In this document: positions 13,943 through 21,213 of the stretch, in pieces
How positions within the stretch are numbered: position 1 is the first letter of the stretch
Layout: every line of letters starts with the position of its first letter
Virus record (IMG/VR): IMGVR_UViG_3300025869_001876
Coordinates: 1 to 25,328 of that record
From: a virus
Direction: 5' to 3' (one strand)
DNA: 25,328 nt
Made by a program: the position numbers and the translations under genes
The notes under the pieces: model-generated
Told to the model about the DNA's origin: nothing
The model's input: the letters and a program-made list of their open reading frames with translations, nothing else
The model's database searches: none

Positions 13943-13963
13943 GAGGGGCCATTACAGCCCCTC
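13943..13963 (-). other. Stem-loop after the hsp20 unit
   Basis: Perfect 7-bp stem GAGGGGC/GCCCCTC with a 7-nt loop, 17 nt downstream of the stop at 13980 on the minus strand. No T-tract follows on that strand, so it is either a weak terminator or an mRNA 3'-end stabiliser. Confidence 0.5.
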
Positions 13964-13979
13964 TGCTGTGATTTTTCTT

Positions 13980-14162
13980 TCAGCTTTTCTTAAGCCTTGC
14001 AATTTCCATCATACAATTTTTAGCTTCTTCATGATAACCAAGTGAAGCTAAATGTGATGCAGCGCGGCTGTATCCAATAATCTCGCAGGTATTTTGAATC
14101 CCCTGCCAGATTCTGGAGATAATAGAATGACTACCAATAGTAATGCTCTCAACATAGGACAT
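13980..14162 (-). CDS. Small companion of the DUF1127 protein
   Basis: 60 aa from the ATG at 14162, which overlaps the DUF1127 stop (TAATG) and has AAGGGG 9 nt upstream; the ATG nine bases earlier is too close to that RBS. The C-terminal half YSRAASHLASLGYHEEAKNCMMEIARL has an R-A-A-x-x-L-A-x-x-G pattern that resembles short helical proteins found with DUF1127 in alphaproteobacteria. Function unknown. Together with the preceding gene it looks like a cellular acquisition. Confidence 0.6.
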   Translation of the reverse strand: MSYVESITIGSHSIISRIWQGIQNTCEIIGYSRAASHLASLGYHEEAKNCMMEIARLKKS

Positions 14163-14401
14163 TATACCCATCCCCTTAGATTAGGATTCATGTCTACATC
14201 AGCGCGGGCGACAGATCTAATATCACCTCTATTTAGACCAATGTCATTCAATTCTGCGTCTGTTAATCTACTGAGTTCCTTAACCGTAGCATTGTATATT
14301 TTTCGACGTTTCAAAGAAGCGGTTAAAGTTTTTATCAAATCTAATAGACCTTCAATCGGTCTCAGTAAGTAACTGTTTAGTGCTAGTATGTGTTGTGTCA
14401 T
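14162..14401 (-). CDS. DUF1127 (YjiS-like) domain protein
   Basis: 79 aa from the ATG at 14401, chosen because GAGGG lies 6 nt upstream. The longer in-frame extension would overlap hsp20 by 110 nt. The C-terminal RRKIYNATVKELSRLTDAELNDIGLNRGDIRSVAR is a clear DUF1127 signature (E-L-x-x-L-x-D-x-x-L-x-D-I-G-L-x-R). These short arginine-rich proteins are abundant in proteobacteria; some bind RNA and affect phosphate or small-RNA metabolism. In a phage they are unusual. It lies in the late hsp20 unit, overlapping the hsp20 end by 50 nt. Confidence 0.85.
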   Translation of the reverse strand: MTQHILALNSYLLRPIEGLLDLIKTLTASLKRRKIYNATVKELSRLTDAELNDIGLNRGDIRSVARADVDMNPNLRGWV

Positions 14402-14822
14402 TTTGACCCTCGTTTTTTCCAATTGAAATTTTACGAGGACGCATTTCTTCTGGGATGACATACTTCAGTTCGATTGCAAGTATACCATCTTGAATATCTG
14501 CTCCGTGCACATTTACGTGCTCAGACAGCCGGAACGTTCTTTTAAACTTCTTAGTAGAAATACCACGATGAATAAAGTCACGACCCTTAGAAACATGCTC
14601 ACCTGTTACAGTCAAGGTACGATCCTTAACTTCAACAGTTAGTTCATCTTGACTGAAACCAGCCACAGCTAATTCAATCAGATAATCCGACTCAGATGTT
14701 TTAATAATATTATGAGGTGGATAATGATCGTTTGAATGTTTAGCGGTGTATTCTAACTCGTTAAACAGATGGTCGAAACCTACAAAAGATGAACGGGGAA
14801 ATAGTGTTGTTAAGCCTGTCAT
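14352..14822 (-). CDS. hsp20: Small heat-shock protein (Hsp20/IbpA type)
   Basis: 156 aa from the ATG at 14822, which has AAAGGAG 7 nt upstream; the ORF opens 24 nt earlier without an RBS. Residues about 37-125 are an alpha-crystallin domain: YPPHNIIKTSESDYLIELAVAGFSQDELTVEVKDRTLTVTGEH, then FKRTFRLSEHV and an IQDGILAIELKY strand, followed by a short tail with an RKISI I-x-I-type element. It acts as an ATP-independent holdase. Hsp20 is a hallmark accessory gene of marine T4-like phages and is thought to aid virion protein folding. A late promoter (14883-14890) and a 5' stem-loop precede it, so it is expected to be made with structural proteins. Confidence 0.93.
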   Translation of the reverse strand: MTGLTTLFPRSSFVGFDHLFNELEYTAKHSNDHYPPHNIIKTSESDYLIELAVAGFSQDELTVEVKDRTLTVTGEHVSKGRDFIHRGISTKKFKRTFRLSEHVNVHGADIQDGILAIELKYVIPEEMRPRKISIGKNEGQNDTTHTSTKQLLTETD

Positions 14823-14855
14823 TGTTATCTCCTTTTGATCAAGCAAGATTATAAT

Positions 14856-14877
14856 GGAGCCGGATCATCCGCGCTCC
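14856..14877 (-). other. 5' stem-loop of the hsp20 mRNA
   Basis: GGAGC/GCTCC plus CGGAT/ATCCG form a 10-bp stem with one bulged base and a very tight loop. It starts where transcription from the TATAAATA box should begin (about 14877), so the mRNA would open with this hairpin. The Shine-Dalgarno sequence lies outside it. Confidence 0.55.
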
Positions 14878-14882
14878 GATAT

Positions 14883-14890
14883 TATTTATA
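14883..14890 (-). promoter_or_regulatory. T4-type late promoter (TATAAATA)
   Basis: Exact TATAAATA on the minus strand in a non-coding gap, 60 nt upstream of the hsp20 ATG. This is the -10 consensus used by gp55-directed RNA polymerase in T4, and gp55 is encoded in this window at 23989-24576. Confidence 0.8.
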
Positions 14891-14933
14891 TAGTTATAGC
14901 TATATCAAATTTAAATAGCCGGTAGTCATTTTT

Positions 14934-16184
14934 TTACCAAAAAGTTTCAGGATTGTTTATCATCTTTACTATTTTTTGTTGGTATATCATTTTATTGTGT
15001 TCATTAACTAATAACGTATTTTTATCATAACCAAATGTTGCATCAATATCTGGCATGTAAAGTAGTCTTTCAACTTCGTCGAAGAATTTATAAAATCTTT
15101 TATATTGGCATTCTATATTATCGTAAGAATAATCTATCCAATCATATAGTTTATATCCTTCATCTTGAAGATACTTCATTGTTCCCTTTTTTGAAAATAC
15201 TAAGAAAGGTTTACCATGCTTTAAATGCTTTAATGTTTTTTCTGTTAATGAATTTTCGTATGGTCTGGTTTCTATAGAAACATTTAATAAAGCTAAATCG
15301 GTTTGTGGAAAAGAGGCATACTGATCAATATTAGCTCTATTTACATTAACAGCATTTCCATCTTTATCTACTTGTCTAATTTTAAACACTTCTTCAAATA
15401 ATGAATTATCATTTAAAACTTCATAATAATAGCTTCTATATTGTTCTGGTGTTTCTTTTATAAAACTATTTAATTTTATTCTTACATCTTCTAAATAATT
15501 TTCTATTGGTGTATCAGGTTGATTTGCACATAATGTAAAGAAAGTTTCTTCATGGTTTAAGATATTTCTACGAGATGCCTCAAGCGCAGATAAAATTCTA
15601 AATTCGTTAGAACTTGCTTTTCCTATAACATAACATATTTTTTTTGCAAAATCAGGATGTCTATCTTTAAATGTTCTTTTGAGATAATAATCATGATTCC
15701 AATTATATCTTGGCAGCATTCTATTTTTAGTTTTAGGTAATTTAAAATATTTTTTTATATGTGGCTCTACGCCTTCTAGTGAATAACGATTATCATAAAA
15801 ACTTAAGTGATGATCAATATTATGTTTTCTAAAAAAATTTATTATATCATTAACTATAGAACTATTTTCTGGAATAACTTCTAAACACCAAATAACACCA
15901 ACCTCAATATAGCGAGAAAAAATGAATTGCATTAATGATCGAGTAAAATGTTTTTCTAACCACAGAGTAATATTTTCAAGTTCATGAATTACTACCCATG
16001 GTATTAAAATTATATTTTCATCATTTAAGTCTAAATCATCCTCAACTGATTTATATTGTATAGACCAGTTTTTATAACGAAACTGTTCTCTTATTTCGTA
16101 ATCAATTTGGTTCTTTGTTTTTGAATCATATAAAGATGATTTGTGATCATTCCACAAAACTAATATGTTCGAATCCTTTAGCAT
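14934..16184 (-). CDS. Glycosyltransferase-like protein
   Basis: 416 aa from the ATG at 16184; a TTG 42 nt upstream is an alternative, and neither has a strong RBS. The C-terminal third has the pattern SIETRPYENSLTEKTLKHL, then GKPFLVFSKKG, then L-x-D-E-G-Y and IDYSYDN (about residues 304-356). I associate this ET ... TEKT ... GKPF ... G ... D-x-S-Y-D arrangement with putative glycosyltransferases of viruses, similar to nucleotide-sugar-binding halves of GT-B enzymes. The N-terminus NILVLWNDHKS is a Rossmann-like strand. It could transfer a sugar made by the sugar genes elsewhere in the window. It overlaps the upstream gene by 38 nt. Confidence 0.55.
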   Translation of the reverse strand: MLKDSNILVLWNDHKSSLYDSKTKNQIDYEIREQFRYKNWSIQYKSVEDDLDLNDENIILIPWVVIHELENITLWLEKHFTRSLMQFIFSRYIEVGVIWCLEVIPENSSIVNDIINFFRKHNIDHHLSFYDNRYSLEGVEPHIKKYFKLPKTKNRMLPRYNWNHDYYLKRTFKDRHPDFAKKICYVIGKASSNEFRILSALEASRRNILNHEETFFTLCANQPDTPIENYLEDVRIKLNSFIKETPEQYRSYYYEVLNDNSLFEEVFKIRQVDKDGNAVNVNRANIDQYASFPQTDLALLNVSIETRPYENSLTEKTLKHLKHGKPFLVFSKKGTMKYLQDEGYKLYDWIDYSYDNIECQYKRFYKFFDEVERLLYMPDIDATFGYDKNTLLVNEHNKMIYQQKIVKMINNPETFW

Positions 16185-16560
16185 AGCTATAATAAAAATA
16201 TTTGTCCATTTGTTTTTTTGATTCAAAAGAATCTTCAGGAAATAAAAGACTTAAGTTTAAAACACATCCAGAATTTTCTATGTTTTGAGTTAATTTTGGA
16301 ATACATCTTCCTAAATGAAATCCACAAAAGTAATAATAGTCATAACCTTCAGGGATTTCATTTACTTGTTTGCCAACCGTTATCTCATCCATAAGTTCTT
16401 CATCGTATTTAGTATACTTAAATATGTCGCAATCAATATGTTTTAATTGTGTATTTAAGTATTTTCCAAAAGAAGTAGTTTCATCACTCAACCAAGGATA
16501 TTTTTCTAAATCATAATCTTTAAGTTGTTTCCATGCATCAACTACTATTAAACAGTGCAC
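16147..16560 (-). CDS. Predicted isochorismatase-fold protein, paralogue 2
   Basis: 137 aa from a GTG at 16560 with GGAAG upstream at the end of regA. It shares VVDAW (6-10), TSFGKYLNTQLKHI and FCGFHLGRC (78-86) with the protein at 9021-9533, so the two are paralogues within one phage. The presumed nucleophile C86 and D8 are kept. The region that holds K79 in paralogue 1 is shorter and its lysine equivalent is unclear. It follows regA by zero bases and overlaps the glycosyltransferase-like gene. Function unknown. Confidence 0.55.
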   Translation of the reverse strand: MHCLIVVDAWKQLKDYDLEKYPWLSDETTSFGKYLNTQLKHIDCDIFKYTKYDEELMDEITVGKQVNEIPEGYDYYYFCGFHLGRCIPKLTQNIENSGCVLNLSLLFPEDSFESKKQMDKYFYYSYAKGFEHISFVE

Positions 16561-16971
16561 TTACTTTCTTCCAATATTATACTTCGGACAAAGTTCCCAA
16601 TTATGTTTTTCTTTAAACGATATAATTTTTATAGTTCTTAGTGGTGCACATTCTAGTACTTCTTTCTTTTCTAAAGAAAGTAAACCCCAATCGCTTAATA
16701 AAGTCGTAATTGTATTTCTACGAGCGATATCGGTTTCTTCTAAGTTAGATTTTTTTCCATCAAGCAAAAACAATTCTTTAAAGTGGACAATAAAATATCG
16801 TCCTTGTTTATGTAATATATGACATGATTGATAGAGCTTTTTGTCTTTTCTAGATGCAACACCAATTCTTGTTAGCGTTTCTTTGATTTTTAAGAAATCA
16901 TCTGGCTCATCTATTGTTACTTCTAACATAAGATCTGGAGACCATTCTATTAAATTATTTTCTTCTTCCAC
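16561..16971 (-). CDS. regA: Translational repressor RegA
   Basis: 136 aa from a GTG at 16971 with AGAAGGTGA as RBS; a later ATG at 16929 matches the T4 start and is an alternative. RegA binds the initiator region of many early phage mRNAs and blocks translation. The body follows T4 RegA closely: EPDDFLKIKETLTRIGVA, KLYQSCHILHKQGRYFIVHFKELF, and the C-terminal ISFKEKHNWELCPKYNIG. The 14-residue N-terminal extension MEEENNLIEWSPDL is absent in T4. As in T4, it lies directly downstream of gene 62; the start overlaps the gp62 end by 17 nt. Confidence 0.95.
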   Translation of the reverse strand: MEEENNLIEWSPDLMLEVTIDEPDDFLKIKETLTRIGVASRKDKKLYQSCHILHKQGRYFIVHFKELFLLDGKKSNLEETDIARRNTITTLLSDWGLLSLEKKEVLECAPLRTIKIISFKEKHNWELCPKYNIGRK

Positions 16972-17335
16972 CTTTATTCACCTTCTGCTTTAGTATAGTT
17001 ATTTGTTCAGGCGACAGAAGGGTTAAAGCTATTCTTGCTTTTTCATTACTATAACCATAGTACACTTTAACCACTTCAATATCACTTAAAGATTCCGCTT
17101 TAAACCATTTACTAAAGCGTTTCCTTTTTCTAACCATATTTATAAGAAAATGATATTGTAGCTTTTTATCTATGCCATGACACTTATTCATTTCATTCGC
17201 AAGAATAACAGTATCATTAAAGTAAGATAAGCCGCGGTTGACCATAAAGGGGTTATAATTTTTTTCTGCTATATCATCAACCATAATATCTTTTTTGGTT
17301 GAGTTTATAGAATTTAAATAATCAAAATGATTCAT
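16955..17335 (-). CDS. 62: Clamp-loader small subunit (T4 gp62)
   Basis: 126 aa. With gp44 it forms the loader that places the gp45 clamp on DNA. The NYNPFMVNRGLSYFNDTVILANEMN stretch begins near residue 26 and is followed by QYHFLINMVRKRKRFSKW and VKVYYGYSNEKARIAL. This is the conserved gp62 pattern of T4-like phages. It is shorter than T4 gp62 (187 aa), as is usual in marine relatives. Its place between gp44 and regA is the T4 order, except that dexA and an SGNH-like gene intervene. Confidence 0.9.
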   Translation of the reverse strand: MNHFDYLNSINSTKKDIMVDDIAEKNYNPFMVNRGLSYFNDTVILANEMNKCHGIDKKLQYHFLINMVRKRKRFSKWFKAESLSDIEVVKVYYGYSNEKARIALTLLSPEQITILKQKVNKGGRRK

Positions 17336-17341
17336 AATATA

Positions 17342-18031
17342 TTATCCATAAAGTCTGTTATATTTTTTTAAATACATATTAGCTATATATTCATGTCCAG
17401 CTTTATTTGGGTGTAATCCATCTCCATCTGAAACTAAATACTTTTCTTTATCTCTTAGTAATACTTCAGACATAGGCTTGTCATATATTGGATGTCTTAG
17501 CCATCCTTTAGTTTTGAGGTTCCTATGGGGAAATTTAAAAGGTATATAATTGTGATCAATAGGTGGAAGCATTTGAGAAAATATGTATTTTATATTTAGT
17601 GCTTCACATATATCAGTAAGAGTTTCAATTTCTTCATAATACTTTTCTGCTATAATCTCTGGATCTGTTTTTGATATTAAAGCTTGAGCAACTGAGTAAG
17701 GATAATCACCTAAAAAATTATAAACTGGCGAATAGTCATCACCATCTTTACCATCTAACCAACGGATAGGATTAAAATGATGTCTATAATAAAAATGTAG
17801 ACGAGTAGCATCAGTCCACCCAACTACAACTAAATCAATTTCTTTATAATTACGAGATATAAACGGAAGTGATTTATCTAAAATATAATCATTTCCATAA
17901 CCACACTTCGCAAAATTATAAAGAGGCTTGTCTAATTTTTCTGCTATTATTTCTGGCCACTTTAGCCAAGAAACGTCTAAGTCTGGTTGTGAATCTGATG
18001 CAGTATAACCACAACCTGCTGCTACTATCAT
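17342..18031 (-). CDS. SGNH/GDSL-hydrolase-like protein
   Basis: 229 aa. The C-terminal DGDGLHPNKAGHEYIA (about 203-218) is the block V D-x-x-H motif of SGNH hydrolases. The N-terminal VAAGCGYTASDSQ takes the place of the G-D-S-x block, with Cys/Gly/Tyr before a possible Ser nucleophile, and NFAKCGYGNDYI supplies the Gly and Asn blocks. Such enzymes are esterases or acetylhydrolases of sugars or lipids. The nucleophile is not certain, so catalysis is not guaranteed. It overlaps dexA by ATGA and is an insertion in the otherwise T4-like 44-62-regA order. Confidence 0.72.
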   Translation of the reverse strand: MIVAAGCGYTASDSQPDLDVSWLKWPEIIAEKLDKPLYNFAKCGYGNDYILDKSLPFISRNYKEIDLVVVGWTDATRLHFYYRHHFNPIRWLDGKDGDDYSPVYNFLGDYPYSVAQALISKTDPEIIAEKYYEEIETLTDICEALNIKYIFSQMLPPIDHNYIPFKFPHRNLKTKGWLRHPIYDKPMSEVLLRDKEKYLVSDGDGLHPNKAGHEYIANMYLKKYNRLYG

Positions 18032-18639
18032 TGAATCGCCTGTACCAAAGTTTGTAATCTCATAACATCCATAGCAACGTCATGCTTTGGATCATGAGCA
18101 ATAAAGGATTCTTGGCAACCTTCTGGAACAAAACTATTTTTTAAAGTTGATCCCCAACTTAAACCTTCAATTGTAGAGCGAGTATCTCTAACTTCCCACC
18201 AATCATAGGGCATAGGATTACCGGTCTGTCTCATTATATATTCAAGAAAGATAGGATCAAAAGTGTTTCCTCTTGTATAAACTTTTTTAACATTAGCTGA
18301 TTTGTTTAAAACGAAAAAACTATATAGTTCTGAAATAGATTTATCATCAGAAGAAGGTTTTAATTGTTCTTTTGCTAAGTCTCCCTGTTCCATCCACCAA
18401 TTTAATGTATCTTTGTTTATGTTTCGCTTATAACTTTTAACTTGATCTTGAACATCAAATTTAATCATATGAGTGTTTTCAACTAATTCACTAAATGTAT
18501 AAGCCATAGTGTCACTAGTAAATCTTGACTCAGCAAAATTTAACATTGCCATTGAAACAACTACACCATTAGTTTGTTCCTGTGATAGTGTTTCAAAATC
18601 AAATACACACGCATTATTTAAACCATCATATGCTACCAT
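18028..18639 (-). CDS. dexA: DexA-like 3'-5' exonuclease
   Basis: 203 aa, DEDD-type exonuclease. Exo I VFDFET (12-17; D14, E16), a TIDGIAKF-like middle segment SISELYSFF, RGNTFDPIFLEYI as Exo II, and FIAHDPKHDVAMDVMRL as Exo III with the H-D-x-x-x-D arrangement. WWEVRDTRSTIEGL and the IKFDVQDQ and NWWMEQG stretches also match T4 DexA. T4 DexA degrades DNA 3'-5' and is dispensable. The start shares a base with the gp44 stop (TAATG). Confidence 0.88.
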   Translation of the reverse strand: MVAYDGLNNACVFDFETLSQEQTNGVVVSMAMLNFAESRFTSDTMAYTFSELVENTHMIKFDVQDQVKSYKRNINKDTLNWWMEQGDLAKEQLKPSSDDKSISELYSFFVLNKSANVKKVYTRGNTFDPIFLEYIMRQTGNPMPYDWWEVRDTRSTIEGLSWGSTLKNSFVPEGCQESFIAHDPKHDVAMDVMRLQTLVQAIQ

Positions 18640-19577
18640 TATTGCATCTCCACATTTGCCATGATTTCAGTCATACACGCTACAACGTTTAATTCATGAT
18701 CTGCAACAAAAGCATTTTTATATTGATAGTCAGCTAAGATTAATACAAGTTGAGGTATTGATTGTGGTCTAACTTTATCTTGCATTCTATCATATATTCC
18801 ACGGAAAATACTTGATGCATCAGTATCAATATTATTAGTAACCCATTGTCTCATCTTTTTAAAATCTTTATTTTTAAGATAAGTAAACAAGTTTTGATAT
18901 GATGTGTCAGATAAATTGACAAGTATTCCTGCGTCGATTTTGCCACTAATTGCATATCGTTGACACTCATTAAGAACACGTCTCCAATCAGGACCATGTT
19001 TTAAAATAACTTGAGCTAATGTATTACGTTCATATTCAACTTTTTCTTGTTTAAGAACATCCTCTAGTCTTTGTAACATTTGCGTAGAAAGTCCAGCTAA
19101 TGTTTTACGATCTGTATTGAATTCATACACTGAACAACGAGAATGTAAAGGATCTATAATACGATTCTTAAAATTGCAAGTTAAAATGAATCTACAATTG
19201 TTTGCAAATTCTTCAATGAATCCACGCAATGCAGGTTGCGTAGATTGTGGATTAAGATAATCAGCCTCATCAAGGATGACTACTTTATATCCTCCGGATA
19301 AAGACACTGAAGAAGCAAATTGTTTTATCTTCGTACGAAGAGTTTCAATGTTGCCTTCTTCAGATCCGTTAACTAGAATGTAATCTAAATCTAGTTCATT
19401 ACATATTGCTTTAGCAACAGTTGTTTTACCAAGACCAGCAGATCCAGTGAAAAGCATATTAGGAACTTCACCAGAATCTACAATCTTTTGAAATACTTGT
19501 TTAAGTTGTTCAGGTAAAATGGTGTCTTTCACATATTGAGGGCGATATTTTTCTACCCATAAAAAATCATTATTCAT
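18639..19577 (-). CDS. 44: Clamp-loader large subunit, AAA+ ATPase (T4 gp44)
   Basis: 312 aa (T4 319). The N-terminal FLWVEKYRP is the RFC-box start. Walker A TGSAGLGKTT is at 44-53, Walker B VVILDEAD at 99-106, sensor I TCNF at 133-136, and the arginine-finger SRC motif at 146-148. Four copies with gp62 load the gp45 clamp. A promoter candidate is located about 75 nt upstream, inside the FkbM gene. There is a gap of only 3 nt to the FkbM gene. Confidence 0.97.
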   Translation of the reverse strand: MNNDFLWVEKYRPQYVKDTILPEQLKQVFQKIVDSGEVPNMLFTGSAGLGKTTVAKAICNELDLDYILVNGSEEGNIETLRTKIKQFASSVSLSGGYKVVILDEADYLNPQSTQPALRGFIEEFANNCRFILTCNFKNRIIDPLHSRCSVYEFNTDRKTLAGLSTQMLQRLEDVLKQEKVEYERNTLAQVILKHGPDWRRVLNECQRYAISGKIDAGILVNLSDTSYQNLFTYLKNKDFKKMRQWVTNNIDTDASSIFRGIYDRMQDKVRPQSIPQLVLILADYQYKNAFVADHELNVVACMTEIMANVEMQ

Positions 19578-19580
19578 ATA

Positions 19581-20300
19581 TCACTCCATTTTAAAAAGAT
19601 AATCACCTCGGGCTGCATTTTTCCATTGAGGCGTGTAGTCCGTAAGATCTATTATAACATTATACCCCAAAGATTGTAAATAGCTTATTTCAAAATCTTT
19701 AATACTATTTTTCCAATGTGTTTCAGCAATAATAACTGGATGATATTCCTGTATTGTATCTTTAGCACCAACTAAGATTTCAGGTAAATGACCTTCAGTA
19801 TCAATCATTAGAAAATCTAATCCAGGTAAATTTAAACAATCAATGTTTAGTGCCTGTACAGATAAAACATCTGTTACTTTTGCATCTGGCCAAGCATCGT
19901 CTGAAGCAACACGGCTTTGGCCTAGCTCTTCTGTACGTTCAAAGGCCAACTGTCCAGGAATTGTACTCAATGCTGCATTAAAGGGAATTACGTTATCACA
20001 CGACGCAGTATTTGCAATTAAATGCTTAAAAGATTCAAAGTCAGGTTCAAACGTATAAACTGTTTCAAAATAATCTGACAATAAACGAGGTAAAACTCCA
20101 AGCCAACCTCCAGCTTGAAGTGCTATATCAAATTTGGTAACATGTTCAAATATAGCTTTTTTCTGACGACCTTCCCATTCAGTTTTTATAATATGGAATC
20201 CAACCGCGTCATTTTGATTAATAACGCTGGCTGGTAAAGACCAAGGGCCAACGCTATTATCGATATAAGAATTATATTGTTTCGTATTATTCTTCTTCAT
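19581..20300 (-). CDS. FkbM-family methyltransferase
   Basis: 239 aa. SAM-binding pattern DIALQAGGWLGVLPRLLSDYF (the motif I loop, here with A-G-G-W), then VYTFEPDFESFKHL with the acidic ribose-binding residue, NVIPFNAALS, LDFLMIDTEGHLPEIL (the FkbM D-T-E-G signature) and PVIIAETHW. FkbM enzymes O-methylate sugars or polyketides. The usual substrate in phages is unknown. It is not part of the T4 replisome set, yet it sits between gp45 and gp44, an insertion that must be transcribed with them. It overlaps the small gene upstream by 14 nt. Confidence 0.88.
   Translation of the reverse strand: MKKNNTKQYNSYIDNSVGPWSLPASVINQNDAVGFHIIKTEWEGRQKKAIFEHVTKFDIALQAGGWLGVLPRLLSDYFETVYTFEPDFESFKHLIANTASCDNVIPFNAALSTIPGQLAFERTEELGQSRVASDDAWPDAKVTDVLSVQALNIDCLNLPGLDFLMIDTEGHLPEILVGAKDTIQEYHPVIIAETHWKNSIKDFEISYLQSLGYNVIIDLTDYTPQWKNAARGDYLFKME
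19651..19680 (-). promoter_or_regulatory. Candidate promoter for gene 44, inside the FkbM gene
   Basis: Minus strand TTTACA (19680-19675), 18 bp, TATAAT (19656-19651), with TGT before the -10. Spacing is one base longer than in the other copies. Position suits a start about 65 nt before gp44. Confidence 0.4.
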
Positions 20301-20475
20301 TTTCTTGTTTAAATGCTTCTACGATTGAAATACCTTGTGTACATTGATCACGTAATTGGCCAATTGTAGAAAGTTCTTCGCCGCGAAAGCCACCACGTTG
20401 TGTTACTGTATCAATAACTGCAATTGTTGAACGACAAATATTATTCATTTGTTCGTAAGCTTTTTTATGATCCAT
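20287..20475 (-). CDS. Small conserved protein next to gp45
   Basis: 62 aa, with GGAGAATAAG just upstream at the end of gp45. Contains TQRGGFRGEELSTIGQLRDQCTQ, a stretch that I recall from small proteins beside the clamp gene in marine T4-like phages. Helical, acidic tail (NEEE). No known function; its position suggests a replisome accessory factor, but this is inference. Confidence 0.65.
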   Translation of the reverse strand: MDHKKAYEQMNNICRSTIAVIDTVTQRGGFRGEELSTIGQLRDQCTQGISIVEAFKQENEEE

Positions 20476-20477
20476 TC

Positions 20478-21155
20478 TTATTCTCCATAATTAGAATTTT
20501 TTTCTACTGCAATCCAGTAGGTTAAGTTGTTTTCAGTATTAGTAAATTGCGAAATTAGTTTAGATGAAACTTCAACATCATAATTACCAGACATCATTTT
20601 TAAGTTTGCAATATTAAATATGAGATTATATTTATCTGTGTTTGATTCACCTACTACGTCAATACTAAAAGTATTTGCTGTTGAATTATCACTACTTTGT
20701 ACAGTAAGAGATACAACACCATCTCCACCTGGGGTAGCAGTAAGTTCAGTGTGGCCAAGTGCTGCAGCAGCACGTTTAATACGATTTAACGTATCATTAT
20801 CTAAATGGAATTTAACATCTACTGAAGGCATTGATGCTGTCTTTGTTGGTGTAGTTAGCATTTCCACATCAGAGAAATAATAACGAATTTTTGATCTGCC
20901 GCTTGAGTCTCCAATAACAGCATGGTCATCTTTTAGTTGAATACGAGGTGTGTCAACTAAACCTAAAACACCAAGGAATTCATTTAAATCGTAAATGCCA
21001 AAGGTCTTATCAAATGTTTCATCTACACTTGCAACGGCTAGAATATTCTTAGCTTCGGAAATAGTTGAAATTCGATTGCCTTCTTTAATTACAAGGTTAG
21101 AATTAATCCCTGCAAAATTTTTCAACTTAGCTAAAGTTGATTCGCTTAGTTCCAT
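20478..21155 (-). CDS. 45: Sliding clamp (T4 gp45)
   Basis: 225 aa (T4 228), the expected length for a trimeric clamp subunit with two processivity folds. The start MELSESTLAKLKNFAGINSNLVIKEGN and the DLNEFLGVLGL and IRYYFSD elements agree with gp45; the C-terminal YWIAVEKNSNYGE matches the clamp end. It tethers gp43 to DNA and, in T4, also activates late transcription with gp33 and gp55. ACAGGAG is the RBS. Gene order 46-45-44 is as in T4. Confidence 0.93.
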   Translation of the reverse strand: MELSESTLAKLKNFAGINSNLVIKEGNRISTISEAKNILAVASVDETFDKTFGIYDLNEFLGVLGLVDTPRIQLKDDHAVIGDSSGRSKIRYYFSDVEMLTTPTKTASMPSVDVKFHLDNDTLNRIKRAAAALGHTELTATPGGDGVVSLTVQSSDNSTANTFSIDVVGESNTDKYNLIFNIANLKMMSGNYDVEVSSKLISQFTNTENNLTYWIAVEKNSNYGE

Positions 21156-21184
21156 AATATACTCCTGTTTAAGTCAATTGATTT

Positions 21185-21213
21185 ATTATACCACATTATT
21201 AGTATCTTTAACA
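21185..21213 (-). promoter_or_regulatory. Candidate promoter for gene 45, at the end of gene 46
   Basis: TATAAT (21190-21185) preceded by GTGG, the same extended -10 as at 9539. The -35 (TGTTAA, 21213-21208) is 17 bp away but matches only partly. It overlaps the gp46 stop codon. T4 gene 45 also has its own promoter. Confidence 0.45.

Noticed and set aside
17137-17144. TATAAATA on the minus strand inside gene 62
   Set aside because: It matches the late-promoter box but falls in coding sequence of an early gene, with nothing late downstream; short AT-rich matches are expected by chance.
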